Below are positions 1 through 9,847 of a DNA stretch of 64,000 nucleotides, piece after piece. How positions within the stretch are numbered: the first letter of the stretch is position 1; each line of letters begins with the position of its first letter. The notes below the pieces were generated by a model. It ran no database searches. It was not told where the DNA came from and was given only the letters and a program-made list of their open reading frames with translations. The translations under genes were made by a program, and so were the position numbers. This stretch comes from IDS-8 sp964607425 (GTDB lineage: Bacteria > Pseudomonadota > Gammaproteobacteria > Steroidobacterales > Woeseiaceae): assembly GCA_964607425.1 (NCBI GenBank), contig CAZSKQ010000002.1, positions 45,130-109,129 on the forward strand. Direction: 5' to 3'.

Positions 1-2
1 CC

Positions 3-764
3 CGCGGCTGGGTTGCCACCGGCCGCTTCACGCCGGCCGACATCATGATCACGCGCCGCCGGATCGAGAAGCTGGGCGAGCTGGCCGAGGCGGGTTTTCG
101 GGTCGGCACCGACAACCGCGCGGCCGTCGCGGAAGCCCACCAGGTCATTATCGCGGTACAACCGCAGCAGCTGCAGGCTCTGCTGTCGGACATCCGGCCG
201 GTGCTCGACCCAGGGCGTCACGCGCTGGTCTCGGTCGCCTCCGGCGTCACTATCGAGCAGATTCGTGCCCTGGCCGGGGCGGACCTGCCCATCGTACGCG
301 CGATGCCGAATACAGCGATCGCCATCGGTGAATCGATGACTTGCCTGGCCGCGCCGCGGGAGCACGCGCAAGCCCTGCAGCAGGCTCGCACGCTGTTCGA
401 GTCGGTGGGTATGACGCTCGAAATCAACGAATCGATGATGGAGGCCGCGACCGCGCTGTGCGCCTGCGGCACGGCGTTTTTCCTGCGCGCGATCCGGGCC
501 GCATCGCAGGGCGGTATCGAAATCGGCTTCCATCCGGACGAGGCACTGCTGATGGCGGCGCAGACGGCCAAAGGCGCGGCCGGGTTGCTGCTCCGCCAAG
601 GCTCCCACCCCGAGGCGGAAATCGACCGGGTGACGACTCCGCGCGGCTGCACCATCGCCGGGCTGAATGAAATCGAGCATCGCGGCTTCAGCTCGGCGCT
701 GATCAAGGGGATCCTGACCTCGGCCAGGAAGGCCGTCGAGCTGTATCGTGAGCCGGGGCGCTGA
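3..764 (+). CDS. proC: Pyrroline-5-carboxylate reductase, 5' end outside window
   Basis: The reading frame is open from base 3, so the true start and the nucleotide-binding glycine motif lie upstream of the window. ProC reduces 1-pyrroline-5-carboxylate to proline with NAD(P)H in the cytoplasm. Visible family landmarks are RAMPNTAIAIGESMT, the helical dimerisation region around ALCACGTAFFLRAI, and the C-terminal signature TTPRGCTIAGLNE. The three signatures deviate from the common forms (MPNTP, SGSGPA, TPGGTT). This resembles a divergent ProC subgroup that I associate with Bacteroidetes; that comparison is from memory and is an inference. The gene ends with TGA and is convergent with the next gene. 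Confidence 0.85.
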   Translation, partial: RGWVATGRFTPADIMITRRRIEKLGELAEAGFRVGTDNRAAVAEAHQVIIAVQPQQLQALLSDIRPVLDPGRHALVSVASGVTIEQIRALAGADLPIVRAMPNTAIAIGESMTCLAAPREHAQALQQARTLFESVGMTLEINESMMEAATALCACGTAFFLRAIRAASQGGIEIGFHPDEALLMAAQTAKGAAGLLLRQGSHPEAEIDRVTTPRGCTIAGLNEIEHRGFSSALIKGILTSARKAVELYREPGR

Positions 765-866
765 AGCGCCGCTCCGTTCAGGCGCGCAAGTCTTTTGCCC
801 TGCTCCGGCCGCGGAGCCGAAGATTTCTTCGGCGCTGCGGCCGGCCGGCCGGTGTCCCGGCTACGT

Positions 867-1244
867 TCAATCCGGTTCTTCCCGCAGCGCCTCGGAATAA
901 GCCAGGAACAGGTTCGAATGCCGGCGGCCGTGCCGGTCGACGGCCCGGTGGGCCCTGTTCAGCTTCCGGTCGATGATCCTCAGCACCGTATCCGCCTGCA
1001 TGGCGCGCGTGTCGGTGCCGTCCTGCAGGGAAGCGCGCAGTACCCGTGCCAGGTTCAAAGCTTCATCCAGCAGGCGCTCGGCCTTGCGCAGGTGCCGGGC
1101 ATGCTCATCGGCGGCGGCAAAGGTCGCCGGATCGAGCTCGTAGTTCTCATCGGCAAGGAGATCCGGCACGTAAAGCTCGGGCTCCTCCATCACCCGCGGC
1201 CAGCCGTGACCTTCCCCGCGGTCGTTTCGCGACAGACACTGCAT
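867..1244 (-). CDS. Hypothetical helical protein, 125 aa
   Basis: I do not recognise this protein. It is soluble, charged and predominantly helical, with a long heptad-like stretch in the second half (alternating Ala/Leu/Arg around LRKAERLLDEALNLARVL). There is no signal peptide or membrane segment. The ATG at 1244 is preferred over a TTG at 1262 because a purine-rich ribosome site (GGGGG and GGGAAA) lies just upstream of it. The gene is divergent from the XRE regulator and faces the same operator-like boxes, so it may be a target of that regulator (inference). It loosely recalls small Pseudomonas DUF6124-type proteins, but I cannot establish that relationship. Confidence 0.5.
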   Translation of the reverse strand: MQCLSRNDRGEGHGWPRVMEEPELYVPDLLADENYELDPATFAAADEHARHLRKAERLLDEALNLARVLRASLQDGTDTRAMQADTVLRIIDRKLNRAHRAVDRHGRRHSNLFLAYSEALREEPD

Positions 1245-1322
1245 TTTCCCGCCCCCTTCCAAAGATGGATTTCAGTTAAAAAGGCTACATGCGTCCCTGT
1301 CGCGCAACAAGCCGTTTCTATT

Positions 1323-1370
1323 ACAAACACGTTTGTGTGAGCGAACACGTTTGCCGTGGTTAACGTGTTA
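1323..1370. promoter_or_regulatory. Array of three AACNNGTT boxes at 18-bp spacing
   Basis: AACACGTT occurs at 1326-1333 and 1344-1351, and its inverse AACGTGTT at 1362-1369. The box starts are exactly 18 bp apart. The first is embedded in a larger palindrome (ACAAAC-AC-GTTTGT, 1323-1336). The array sits between the divergent small gene and the XRE regulator, as expected for an autoregulatory operator region. The role is inferred. Confidence 0.55.
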
Positions 1371-1395
1371 AGCGGCGCTTGACATTCGGGTCGCC

Positions 1396-1776
1396 GTGGA
1401 TCGCCTTTTGCTTTACCGCCTGCTGGGCGAGCGGATTCAAAGGGCGCGCTGCGAAAACCGGAAGAGCCAGCGCGTACTCGCCCAGGAGCTCGGCATGAGC
1501 CGCACCTCGATGGTCAACATCGAGAAAGGACGGCAGCACACGTCGCTGCACGTGCTCTGGCAAATCGCCGAGCGCCTGAACGTGGAAGCGGCATCGCTGG
1601 TACCGAGCCGGCGGGATTACCTCGCCTCGGGCCGGCCGGTGGTGCTGGATCGCATGACGATGGAGAAGATCAACAGGAAAGCGGAGAACGATCCCGACAC
1701 GAAGCGGCAGCTCGAGGAGTTCGTGCGATGGGCCAGGGCAAGGAATACATCCCCCCGCGGCAGTTCGACAGGTTGA
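1396..1776 (+). CDS. XRE-family helix-turn-helix regulator
   Basis: This is a 126-residue protein starting with GTG. Residues about 8-62 form a lambda-repressor-like HTH with the typical order SQRVLAQELGMSRTSMVNIEKG followed by a helix ending at LNV. The C-terminal part is charged and lacks a recognisable domain. The gene overlaps the following ImmA/IrrE-type protease gene by 49 bp, so the two are almost certainly co-expressed. HTH plus COG2856 protease pairs typically control mobile-element or stress genes by cleavage of the regulator. The likely operator is the triple-box array immediately upstream. A TTGACA at 1379-1384 lies too close to the start to be this gene's -35 unless a shorter product is made. 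Confidence 0.8.
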   Translation: MDRLLLYRLLGERIQRARCENRKSQRVLAQELGMSRTSMVNIEKGRQHTSLHVLWQIAERLNVEAASLVPSRRDYLASGRPVVLDRMTMEKINRKAENDPDTKRQLEEFVRWARARNTSPRGSSTG

Positions 1777-2261
1777 CCGAACGGCTGATCAAACGGCTGC
1801 GCATTACGCGGCCGCCGGTGCCGGTCGAGTCGATCGCGAACGACCTCGGGTTGACGGTCGAATATACCGATCTCGGAAAAGGTGTCTCGGGCCTGCTCGT
1901 CGCGAGCGCGACCGGCGGCACGATCGGCATCAACAAGCGCCATCACCGTGTGCGGCAGCGCTTTTCCATTGCCCACGAGATCGGCCACTTCGAGCTGCAC
2001 GCGAATGCATCCGAGAACCTGTTCATCGACAGGGATTACGTGTCCTTCCGGGACGATCGGGCTTCGCGCGGGGAAATCCGGCACGAGATCCAGGCCAATA
2101 TGTTCGCCGCCTCCCTGCTGATGCCGGCCCCGCTGCTTCGCAGCAGCATCGAGGAAGGGCACGTCGACCTTGGCGACGATGAGCAGGTCAACGCGCTCGC
2201 CGGCGAATTCCAGGTCAGCCTGGCCGCGATGGCATACCGGATCATGCGCCTGTTCAGGTGA
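1728..2261 (+). CDS. ImmA/IrrE family zinc metallopeptidase
   Basis: This is a 177-residue protein with the zinc-protease motif HEIGHFELH at about residues 84-92. A downstream acidic helix (EIQANMFAASLLMP) carries the third metal ligand, as in ImmA and IrrE. ImmA-type proteases cleave partner repressors. The partner here is most likely the XRE protein encoded immediately upstream in an overlapping frame. The gene is convergent with ilvA, the two stop codons overlapping by a few bases. There is no membrane segment. The family call is firm; the physiological signal is unknown. Confidence 0.85.
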   Translation: MGQGKEYIPPRQFDRLTERLIKRLRITRPPVPVESIANDLGLTVEYTDLGKGVSGLLVASATGGTIGINKRHHRVRQRFSIAHEIGHFELHANASENLFIDRDYVSFRDDRASRGEIRHEIQANMFAASLLMPAPLLRSSIEEGHVDLGDDEQVNALAGEFQVSLAAMAYRIMRLFR

Positions 2262-3888
2262 GTGCGTGAAGCCTGCCGGCACCGGGCCGGCCGCGGGGTG
2301 TCACGAACTGGCTCAAGGCCGGATTGCCGGTTTCCTCGCGCGGCAGGAAATCCGCGAGGTGAGCGAGGTCCCGCTCAAAAGCGCGGTCGTCTCCGGCCTC
2401 GATCTCGAAGCCCGCCAGTACGCGGCCGAAAGCCGCGCCGTGATTGCGGTAGTGGAACAGGCTGATGTTCCAGCGCGTGCCGAGCGTTTCGAGAAAATGC
2501 AGCAGCGCGCCGGGACGCTCCGGAAACTCGAAATGGAACAACCGCTCGCGCCCCACTCCCGGCGCCGGTCCGCCGACGAGATGCGCCACGTGCAGGCGGG
2601 CGATCTCGTTGTCCGTGTAGTCGGCGGCAACATAACCGCCGTCCGCCAGCGTATCGCGTATGGCGAGCCGTTCGGCGCGGCCGCCTTCATGCTGGATGCC
2701 GACATAGACCTGGGCCTCGGCGGGGCCGTGCCAGCGATAGTTGAACTCGGTGATCGTCCGCGACCCGAGACAGCGGCAGAACGCGAGGAAGCTTCCCGGG
2801 CATTCCGGGATCGTGACGCCGAACAGCGCCTCGTGCTGCTCGCCGATGGCGGCCCGGTCGGCGACGTGGCCAAGGCGGTCGAAGTTCATGTTCGCGCCCG
2901 ACAGCACCGCGGCCAGCGTGGTCCCGGCGGCGTCGTTCTCCGCCACCCAGCGTTTCATGCCGGCGACCGCGAGCGCGCCGGCGGGCTCGACGATGGACCT
3001 TGTATCCTCGAACACGTCGCGAATCGCGGCGCAAACCTGGTCGACGCTCACCGTCACCACCTCATCCACGTACCTGCGCAGCAGCTCAAAACCCGTGTCG
3101 CCAACCTGCCGGACCGCGCAGCCGTCGACGAAGAGACCGAGGCGCTCGAGGCGCACCGGCTTTTTCGCCCGCAGGGCGGCCTGCAGGCAGGCTGCATCGT
3201 CGGGCTCCACGGCAACCACCCGGATGGACGGATCCAGGGTTTTCAGGTAAACGGCCATGCCGGCGCAGAGCCCGCCGCCGCCGACCGGGATGAAGACGGC
3301 GTCGAGTTTTCCCTGGTGCTGCGACATCAGCTCCATCGCGACCGTGCCCTGCCCGGCAACGACGTCGGGATCGTCGTAAGGGTGGATCAACGTGCGGCCT
3401 TCGCGTTTTGCGAGCGCGAGCCCGTGCGCGGCGGCATCGTCGTAGGCTTCGCCGTGCAGCACAATGCGGGCGCCGAGCGTCCGCACCGCGTCTACCTTGA
3501 TTCGCGGTGTCGTCGCCGGCATCACGATCACTGCTTCAATGCCCAGCCGCCGGGCGCCCAGCGCAACCCCCTGGGCGTGGTTGCCGGCCGAGATCGCCAG
3601 CACGCCCCGGGCCCGTTCCGCGGCGGTCAGTCGCGCGAGCCGCGTGTACCCGCCGCGCAGCTTGAACGAAAACACCGGCTGGAGATCCTCGCGCTTCAGC
3701 AGGACCGATGCGCCGAGGCGGGAGGTGAGCCGGGGGGCGGGGTCCAGCGGCGTGGTGCGGGCGACGTCGTAAACCGGCGCGGTGAGGATGGCGCGCAGCC
3801 AGGCCCCGGCGTCGATGGGCATTCCGTTGCCGCCGCGCGTCCCCGGCGAGGGGGCGAATGCCTGCGCGGCGTCGCGGCGCGCGATCAT
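2254..3888 (-). CDS. ilvA: Threonine dehydratase (biosynthetic), two C-terminal ACT-like domains
   Basis: Converts threonine to 2-oxobutanoate plus ammonia, the committed step to isoleucine. The PLP lysine lies in SFKLRGGY (about residue 76). The phosphate-binding loop GGGGL follows near residue 205. The C-terminal third holds two ACT-like regulatory modules (beginning EALFGVTIPECPGS and LFHFEFPERPGAL), as in feedback-inhibited IlvA. The ATG at 3888 overlaps the leuB stop (ATGA). An alternative ATG at 3822 (MPIDAGAWL) aligns better with E. coli IlvA and would give 522 residues. The gene is last in the branched-chain operon. RidA, which disposes of the reactive enamine made by this enzyme class, is encoded upstream of the operon. 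Confidence 0.93.
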   Translation of the reverse strand: MIARRDAAQAFAPSPGTRGGNGMPIDAGAWLRAILTAPVYDVARTTPLDPAPRLTSRLGASVLLKREDLQPVFSFKLRGGYTRLARLTAAERARGVLAISAGNHAQGVALGARRLGIEAVIVMPATTPRIKVDAVRTLGARIVLHGEAYDDAAAHGLALAKREGRTLIHPYDDPDVVAGQGTVAMELMSQHQGKLDAVFIPVGGGGLCAGMAVYLKTLDPSIRVVAVEPDDAACLQAALRAKKPVRLERLGLFVDGCAVRQVGDTGFELLRRYVDEVVTVSVDQVCAAIRDVFEDTRSIVEPAGALAVAGMKRWVAENDAAGTTLAAVLSGANMNFDRLGHVADRAAIGEQHEALFGVTIPECPGSFLAFCRCLGSRTITEFNYRWHGPAEAQVYVGIQHEGGRAERLAIRDTLADGGYVAADYTDNEIARLHVAHLVGGPAPGVGRERLFHFEFPERPGALLHFLETLGTRWNISLFHYRNHGAAFGRVLAGFEIEAGDDRAFERDLAHLADFLPREETGNPALSQFVTPRGRPGAGRLHALT

Positions 3889-4970
3889 GCGACCCGCTGC
3901 GCCGCGTCCGCGAGCTCGCGTACCCGCCGTGCCACCCAGCCGCCGGCCGTACGCGTGTCGACGGCGCCGCGCGCGCCAAGGTCGCGCGTCAGCACGCGCG
4001 CGTCCAGCGCGTCGGATACGGCACGCTCGACCGCCCGCGCTTCCACCTCAAGCGACAGCGAATGGCGCAAGAGCAGCGCGACCGACAAAAGGCTTGCGTA
4101 CGGATTGGCGATGCCGCGCCCGGCGATATCGGGCGCGGAGCCGTGAATGGGCTCGTACAAGCCGCGCCGCCCGTCGCCTACCGAGGCCGAAGGCAAAAGA
4201 CCCATCGACCCGGCCAGCACGGAAGCTTCGTCGGTGAGGATGTCGCCGAACAGGTTCTCGGTCAGGATGACGTCGTAATGCGCGGGCTGCGTCAGGAGGT
4301 GCATCGCCATGGCGTCGACCAGCACGTGTTCCAGGGTCACGTCCGGGAACTCGTCGCGCATCACGCGCGTGACAGTCGCCCGCCAGAGGCGCGACGTCTC
4401 GAGGACGTTTGCCTTGTCGACATGGGTGAGCTTGCCGCGCCGGAAGCGCGCCAGCTCTCCCGCCCGGCGCGCGGTCCGTTCGATTTCCGCCACCGAGTAG
4501 CGGCAGGCGTCGAAGGCCGTGTCGCCGTCGCGCCGCTTTTCGCCGAAGTAGCTGCCGCCGGTGAGCTCGCGCACGAACAGGATATCGACGTTGCGCAACA
4601 GGCTGGGCTTCAGCGGCGAACGCCTGGCGCCGACGGGGTGCGGTTTTACCGGGCGCAGGTTGGCGTACACCCCGAGCGCCGCGCGCAGCTGCAGCAGGCC
4701 CTGCTCGGGCCGCACGGCGGCCTCCGGTTCGGACCACCTGGGTCCGCCCACGGCGCCGAGCAGCACGGCATCCGCGCGCTCGCACAGGTCGCGGGTCGCG
4801 GGCGGGAGCGGCTCGCCCTCCGCGTCTATCGCGGCGCCGCCGATCAGGCCGTGTTCCAGCTCGAACCAATGCCCGAACGCGTCGGCGACGGTGTCGAGCA
4901 GGCGTGTTGCTTCGGCGCAGACTTCAGGGCCGATGCCGTCACCGGGAAGACAGGCGATGCTGGATTTCAC
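3885..4970 (-). CDS. leuB: 3-isopropylmalate dehydrogenase
   Basis: Oxidatively decarboxylates 3-isopropylmalate with NAD in leucine synthesis. The protein is 361 residues from a GTG start, the usual family length. It opens with a strand leading into LPGDGIGPEV. The substrate-binding region HVDKANVLETSRLWR and the metal-binding and nucleotide regions TENLFGDILTDEAS and GLYEPIHGSAPDIAGRG are all present. The open frame continues upstream of 4970, but that extension is a low-complexity shadow of leuD and has no LeuB similarity. The gene lies 7 bp after leuD and its stop overlaps the ilvA start. Confidence 0.95.
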   Translation of the reverse strand: MKSSIACLPGDGIGPEVCAEATRLLDTVADAFGHWFELEHGLIGGAAIDAEGEPLPPATRDLCERADAVLLGAVGGPRWSEPEAAVRPEQGLLQLRAALGVYANLRPVKPHPVGARRSPLKPSLLRNVDILFVRELTGGSYFGEKRRDGDTAFDACRYSVAEIERTARRAGELARFRRGKLTHVDKANVLETSRLWRATVTRVMRDEFPDVTLEHVLVDAMAMHLLTQPAHYDVILTENLFGDILTDEASVLAGSMGLLPSASVGDGRRGLYEPIHGSAPDIAGRGIANPYASLLSVALLLRHSLSLEVEARAVERAVSDALDARVLTRDLGARGAVDTRTAGGWVARRVRELADAAQRVA

Positions 4971-4977
4971 GCGCGGG

Positions 4978-5592
4978 TTACCTCGTGGGTGAAGCCGGGT
5001 GGCGGGCAGGGTGCCCGTCCGTGCGGCTCGCTTCGAAGGCCGCGATGGCGTCCGCCTCCGACAGCAGGTAGCCGAGCTGGTCGACGCCGCGGAGCAGGCA
5101 GCGGCGCGCAAACGGCTCGACCGCGAACGCGATTGCCGTACCCTCCGGCAGCTCGATCCGCTGTTCCTGCAGGTCGATCGCAATTTCGCGCCCGGCACAG
5201 GCGGCGATCGCCTGCGAGGCTTCCTCCGTGACTTCGATCGGCAAAAGGCCGTTCTTGAGTGCGTTATTGCGAAAGATGTCCGCGATACGGGTCGAGATCA
5301 CCGCGCGTATGCCGAAATCGAGCAGGGCCCAGGGCGCGTGCTCGCGCGAGGAGCCGCAGCCGAAGTTGCGGCCAGCGAGGAGCACGCCCGCACCGCGCAT
5401 GCCGGCCTGGTGCAGGGCGAAATCGGCACGCTCCGCGCCGCTGGAATCGAAGCGCCAGTCGGCGAAGCAGTGGCGGCCGAGGCCCGCGCGCTCTGTGGTG
5501 GTAAGAAAGCGTGCCGGGATGATCTGGTCCGTGTCGATGTTCTCGACCGGCAGCACGGCAAGCTGCGAGACGAAGCGGGTGAGAGGTTCCAT
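4978..5592 (-). CDS. leuD: 3-isopropylmalate dehydratase small subunit
   Basis: Swivelling-domain subunit of isopropylmalate isomerase, which pairs with LeuC to convert 2- to 3-isopropylmalate. The protein is 204 residues. The N-terminal PVENIDTDQIIPARFL and the central GRNFGCGSSREHAPWAL are diagnostic of LeuD. Its ATG at 5592 shares one base with the TGA of leuC (TGATG), so the two subunits are translationally coupled, consistent with a stoichiometric complex. Length and motifs are normal. Confidence 0.95.
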   Translation of the reverse strand: MEPLTRFVSQLAVLPVENIDTDQIIPARFLTTTERAGLGRHCFADWRFDSSGAERADFALHQAGMRGAGVLLAGRNFGCGSSREHAPWALLDFGIRAVISTRIADIFRNNALKNGLLPIEVTEEASQAIAACAGREIAIDLQEQRIELPEGTAIAFAVEPFARRCLLRGVDQLGYLLSEADAIAAFEASRTDGHPARHPASPTR

Positions 5593-6998
5593 CAAGCGAC
5601 TACCTCCGTAAAGGCACGCGGGTCGGCGATATGTCCAGCGACCGCGCAGGCCGCCGCCGTGGCCGGGCTCGCGAGCACGGTGCGGGCGCCCGGGCCCTGC
5701 CGGCCCTTGAAGTTGCGGTTCGAGGTGCTTACCGCGAGCTCGCCCGCCGCGACGTCGTCGCCGTTCATCGCGATGCACATCGAGCAGCCGGGCTCGCGCC
5801 ACTGTGCCCCGGCCGCGAGGAACACGTCATGCAGGCCTTCGGCCTCGGCCGCGCGCTTGACTGCCTCGGAGCCGGGTACCACCAGCATGCGCACCCCGGA
5901 ATCGATGCGGCGCCCGCGCAGGATCGCCGCGGCCTCGCGCAAATCGGACAGGCGGCCATTGGTGCAGGAGCCGACGAATACCACGTCGACTTTTTCCCCA
6001 AGCACCGGCGCACCGGCGCGAAAACCCATGTACCGCAGCGCGTCATGGGCGAGCGCGTCGCCGGCGGCGGGTACGGTGCGATCGATCGCCACGACCTGGC
6101 TCGGGTTAGTGCCCCAGGTGATCGTGGGCGCGAGAGCGGAGGCGTCAATGCGAATCTCGCGGTCGAACGCTGCCCCGGGGTCGCTCGCGAGCGCCTGCCA
6201 GCGCTTCACGGCGGCATCGAAAGCGGCGCCGCGCGGCGCCTTCGGCCGGCCGCGCAGCCAGGCGAACGTGACCTCGTCCGGCGCCACCAGCCCGGCCCGG
6301 GCTCCGGCCTCGATGGACATGTTGCACAAGGTCATGCGCGCTTCCATGTCGAGGGCGCCGATCGCATCACCGCGGTACTCGATCACGTACCCGGTGCCGC
6401 CGTCCATCCCGAGCTGCCCCACGATGTGCAGGATGAGGTCTTTGGCGCCGCTGCCTCGCGGCAGCTTGCCGTCCACCGTCACGGCCAGCGTCTTCGGCCG
6501 CCGCTGCAGCAGGCACTGGGTAGCCAGCACGTGGCCGACCTCGCTGGTGCCAATGCCGAAGGCCAGCGCGCCGAAGGCGCCGTGCGTGGCGGTGTGGGAG
6601 TCGCCGCAAACGATGGTCATACCGGGTTGGGTCGCGCCGAGCTCGGGACCGATCACGTGCACGATGCCGCGGGTGCCGGAGCCGAAGCCGTGCAGCTCGA
6701 TACCGAATGCCGCGCAGTTCGCCTCCAGCGCCGCCACCTGTGCGGCCGCGGCTTCGTTCGCATACGGCAGGTGCCCGTCGGCACTCGCCGGCAGGGTCGG
6801 CGTCGAATGGTCGAGCGTGGCCAGGGTGCGCCCGGGACGGCGCACCGGCAGGCCGCGAGCGGCGAGTTCCGCGAAGGCCTGTGGCGACGTGACCTCGTGC
6901 ACCAGGTGCAGGTCGATATAAAGGATCGCCGGGGCGTCGGCCGTCTCCGCGCGGACGCAATGGGCTTCCCAGATCTTGTCGATGATGGTGCGCGGCAT
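5592..6998 (-). CDS. leuC: 3-isopropylmalate dehydratase large subunit (4Fe-4S)
   Basis: Aconitase-family catalytic subunit of isopropylmalate isomerase, 468 residues. It starts MPRTIIDKIWEAH, and shows HLVHEVTSPQAF, CGDSHTATHGAFGA and the cluster-binding cysteines in FVGSCTNGR and EPGCSMC. An upstream in-frame ATG at 7022 would overlap the ilvE stop; the ATG at 6998 matches the family start and is chosen. It follows ilvE in the operon and overlaps leuD by one base. Confidence 0.95.
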   Translation of the reverse strand: MPRTIIDKIWEAHCVRAETADAPAILYIDLHLVHEVTSPQAFAELAARGLPVRRPGRTLATLDHSTPTLPASADGHLPYANEAAAAQVAALEANCAAFGIELHGFGSGTRGIVHVIGPELGATQPGMTIVCGDSHTATHGAFGALAFGIGTSEVGHVLATQCLLQRRPKTLAVTVDGKLPRGSGAKDLILHIVGQLGMDGGTGYVIEYRGDAIGALDMEARMTLCNMSIEAGARAGLVAPDEVTFAWLRGRPKAPRGAAFDAAVKRWQALASDPGAAFDREIRIDASALAPTITWGTNPSQVVAIDRTVPAAGDALAHDALRYMGFRAGAPVLGEKVDVVFVGSCTNGRLSDLREAAAILRGRRIDSGVRMLVVPGSEAVKRAAEAEGLHDVFLAAGAQWREPGCSMCIAMNGDDVAAGELAVSTSNRNFKGRQGPGARTVLASPATAAACAVAGHIADPRAFTEVVA

Positions 6999-7008
6999 GA
7001 GGCTCTCG

Positions 7009-7961
7009 CTAAACGACGGCATTCACGGCTTGCACCGGCGCTGGCGCGGGCAGGCGATCGAGCCAGCCCCACCGATCCGCTGTGCGCCCGTCGAACAGGC
7101 CGAAGAATTTTTCCTGCAGCAGGGCGGTCACCGGTCCGCGCCTGCCGCTGCCGACAGGATGCCGATCGACCGAGCAAACGGGGGTGATCTCGGCGGCGGT
7201 GCCGGTAAAAAAGACCTCGTCCGCAAGGTAGAGCAGCTCTCGCGGCAGGGGTTGCTCCACGATCGTGAGGCCGAGGTCGGCGGCGAGCTCGAAGACGGTA
7301 TCGCGCGTGATGCCGACCAGGATCGATGCCGAGGCCGGCGGCGTGAACAGCACACCCTTGCGCACGATGAAGAGGTTCTCGCCGCTGCCCTCGCTCAGCG
7401 TCCCGTCGGGGGCGAGTGCAATGCCCTCGGCATAGCCGTTGCGTTTTGCTTCCATGGCGATGAGCTGGCTGTTCAGGTAATTGCCGCCGGCTTTCGCCGC
7501 TGTCGGGAAGGTGTTGGGGGCAGCGCGATTCCAGCTCGAGACGCAGGCGTCGATGCCCCGCGCCAGGCCTTCCTCGCCCAGGTACGCGCCCAGCTCCATC
7601 GCCGCGATCATCACCTCCACGGGCGTCTCCGGCTCCGGGCAGACGCCGATACCGCTGACGCCGCGCATCACCAGCGGCCGCAGGTAGGCCGAGACCAATC
7701 CGTTCGCGCTCACGGCTTCGCGGCAGGCGCTTGCGATTTCCTCCGGCGTGAACGGGATGGTCATGCGATAGATTGCCGCCGACGCGAACAGGCGTTCGAC
7801 GTGATCGGCGAGGCGGAAGATCGCGGGTCCCGTCGGGGTTTCATAGCAGCGGATCCCCTCGAAGACGGAGGAACCGTAGTGCAGCGCATGCGACATTACA
7901 TGCACTTTCGCATCCCCCCAGGGAATGAGCTCGCCGTTGAACCAGATGTATTCGGATGTTT

Positions 7962-7965
<4 letters not shown>
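7009..7965 (-). CDS. ilvE: Branched-chain amino acid aminotransferase
   Basis: Class IV PLP aminotransferase that performs the last step for Ile, Val and Leu with glutamate as donor. The protein is 318 residues. It begins EYIWFNGELIPWGDAKVHV and HALHYGSSVFEGIR, carries the Schiff-base lysine in TAAKAGGNYLNSQL, and has the phosphate-binding LADEVFFTGTAAEITPV near the C-terminus. The ATG overlaps the leuA stop (ATGA at 7962-7965). Its position between leuA and leuC lets one transcript supply the enzyme needed by all three branches. Confidence 0.95.
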
Positions 7966-9520
<1,555 letters not shown>

Positions 9521-9524
<4 letters not shown>

Positions 9525-9847
9525 CGGGGCGCTCGCACGGCCCGGGGCCGGCGGTGCACGTCCAGGGCGGCCTCCAGCACGTCCTGGCAACGCGCGACCT
9601 GGCGCAGCAACACGTCGGCGGGCCGGTCGGAATCCAGCGCCAGCGACAGCTTCACGCCCTGCGGCGTCGGATGCGTGCTGATTGCGCTGAACCGGAAGCC
9701 GCGCCGTTCTACCAGGCCCAGGATGCGCACCAGCGCGCCTTCGCGATCGGCGAGCAGCAGGTTCAGCGCGGATGCCGTCGGTTCCGGCGGCGCGGCGCGC
9801 GCGCCGGAAGCCTCGCGGTCGGGGGTATCGGGACGATCGGGGTTCAC
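9521..9847 (-). CDS. ilvM: Acetolactate synthase small (regulatory) subunit, short ACT form
   Basis: A 108-residue protein with one ACT domain (about residues 28-95: LLLADREGALVRILGLVERRGF onward, split here by a short loop). This is closer in size to IlvM than to the two-domain IlvN/IlvH. It should activate the catalytic subunit and confer feedback sensitivity. A Pro/Asp-rich N-terminal tail of about 25 residues precedes the ACT domain. The start is a GTG whose last bases overlap the TGA of the large-subunit gene (GTGA at 9844-9847), so the subunits are coupled. The symbol is by similarity of architecture only. Confidence 0.8.

Noticed and set aside
1379..1384. TTGACA as the -35 of the XRE gene
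   Set aside because: The corresponding -10 would lie inside the coding region of the HTH domain, which needs the upstream GTG.
2170..4146. A 658-codon plus-strand open frame opposite ilvA
   Set aside because: Antisense shadow with no recognisable domain; IlvA on the minus strand is complete.
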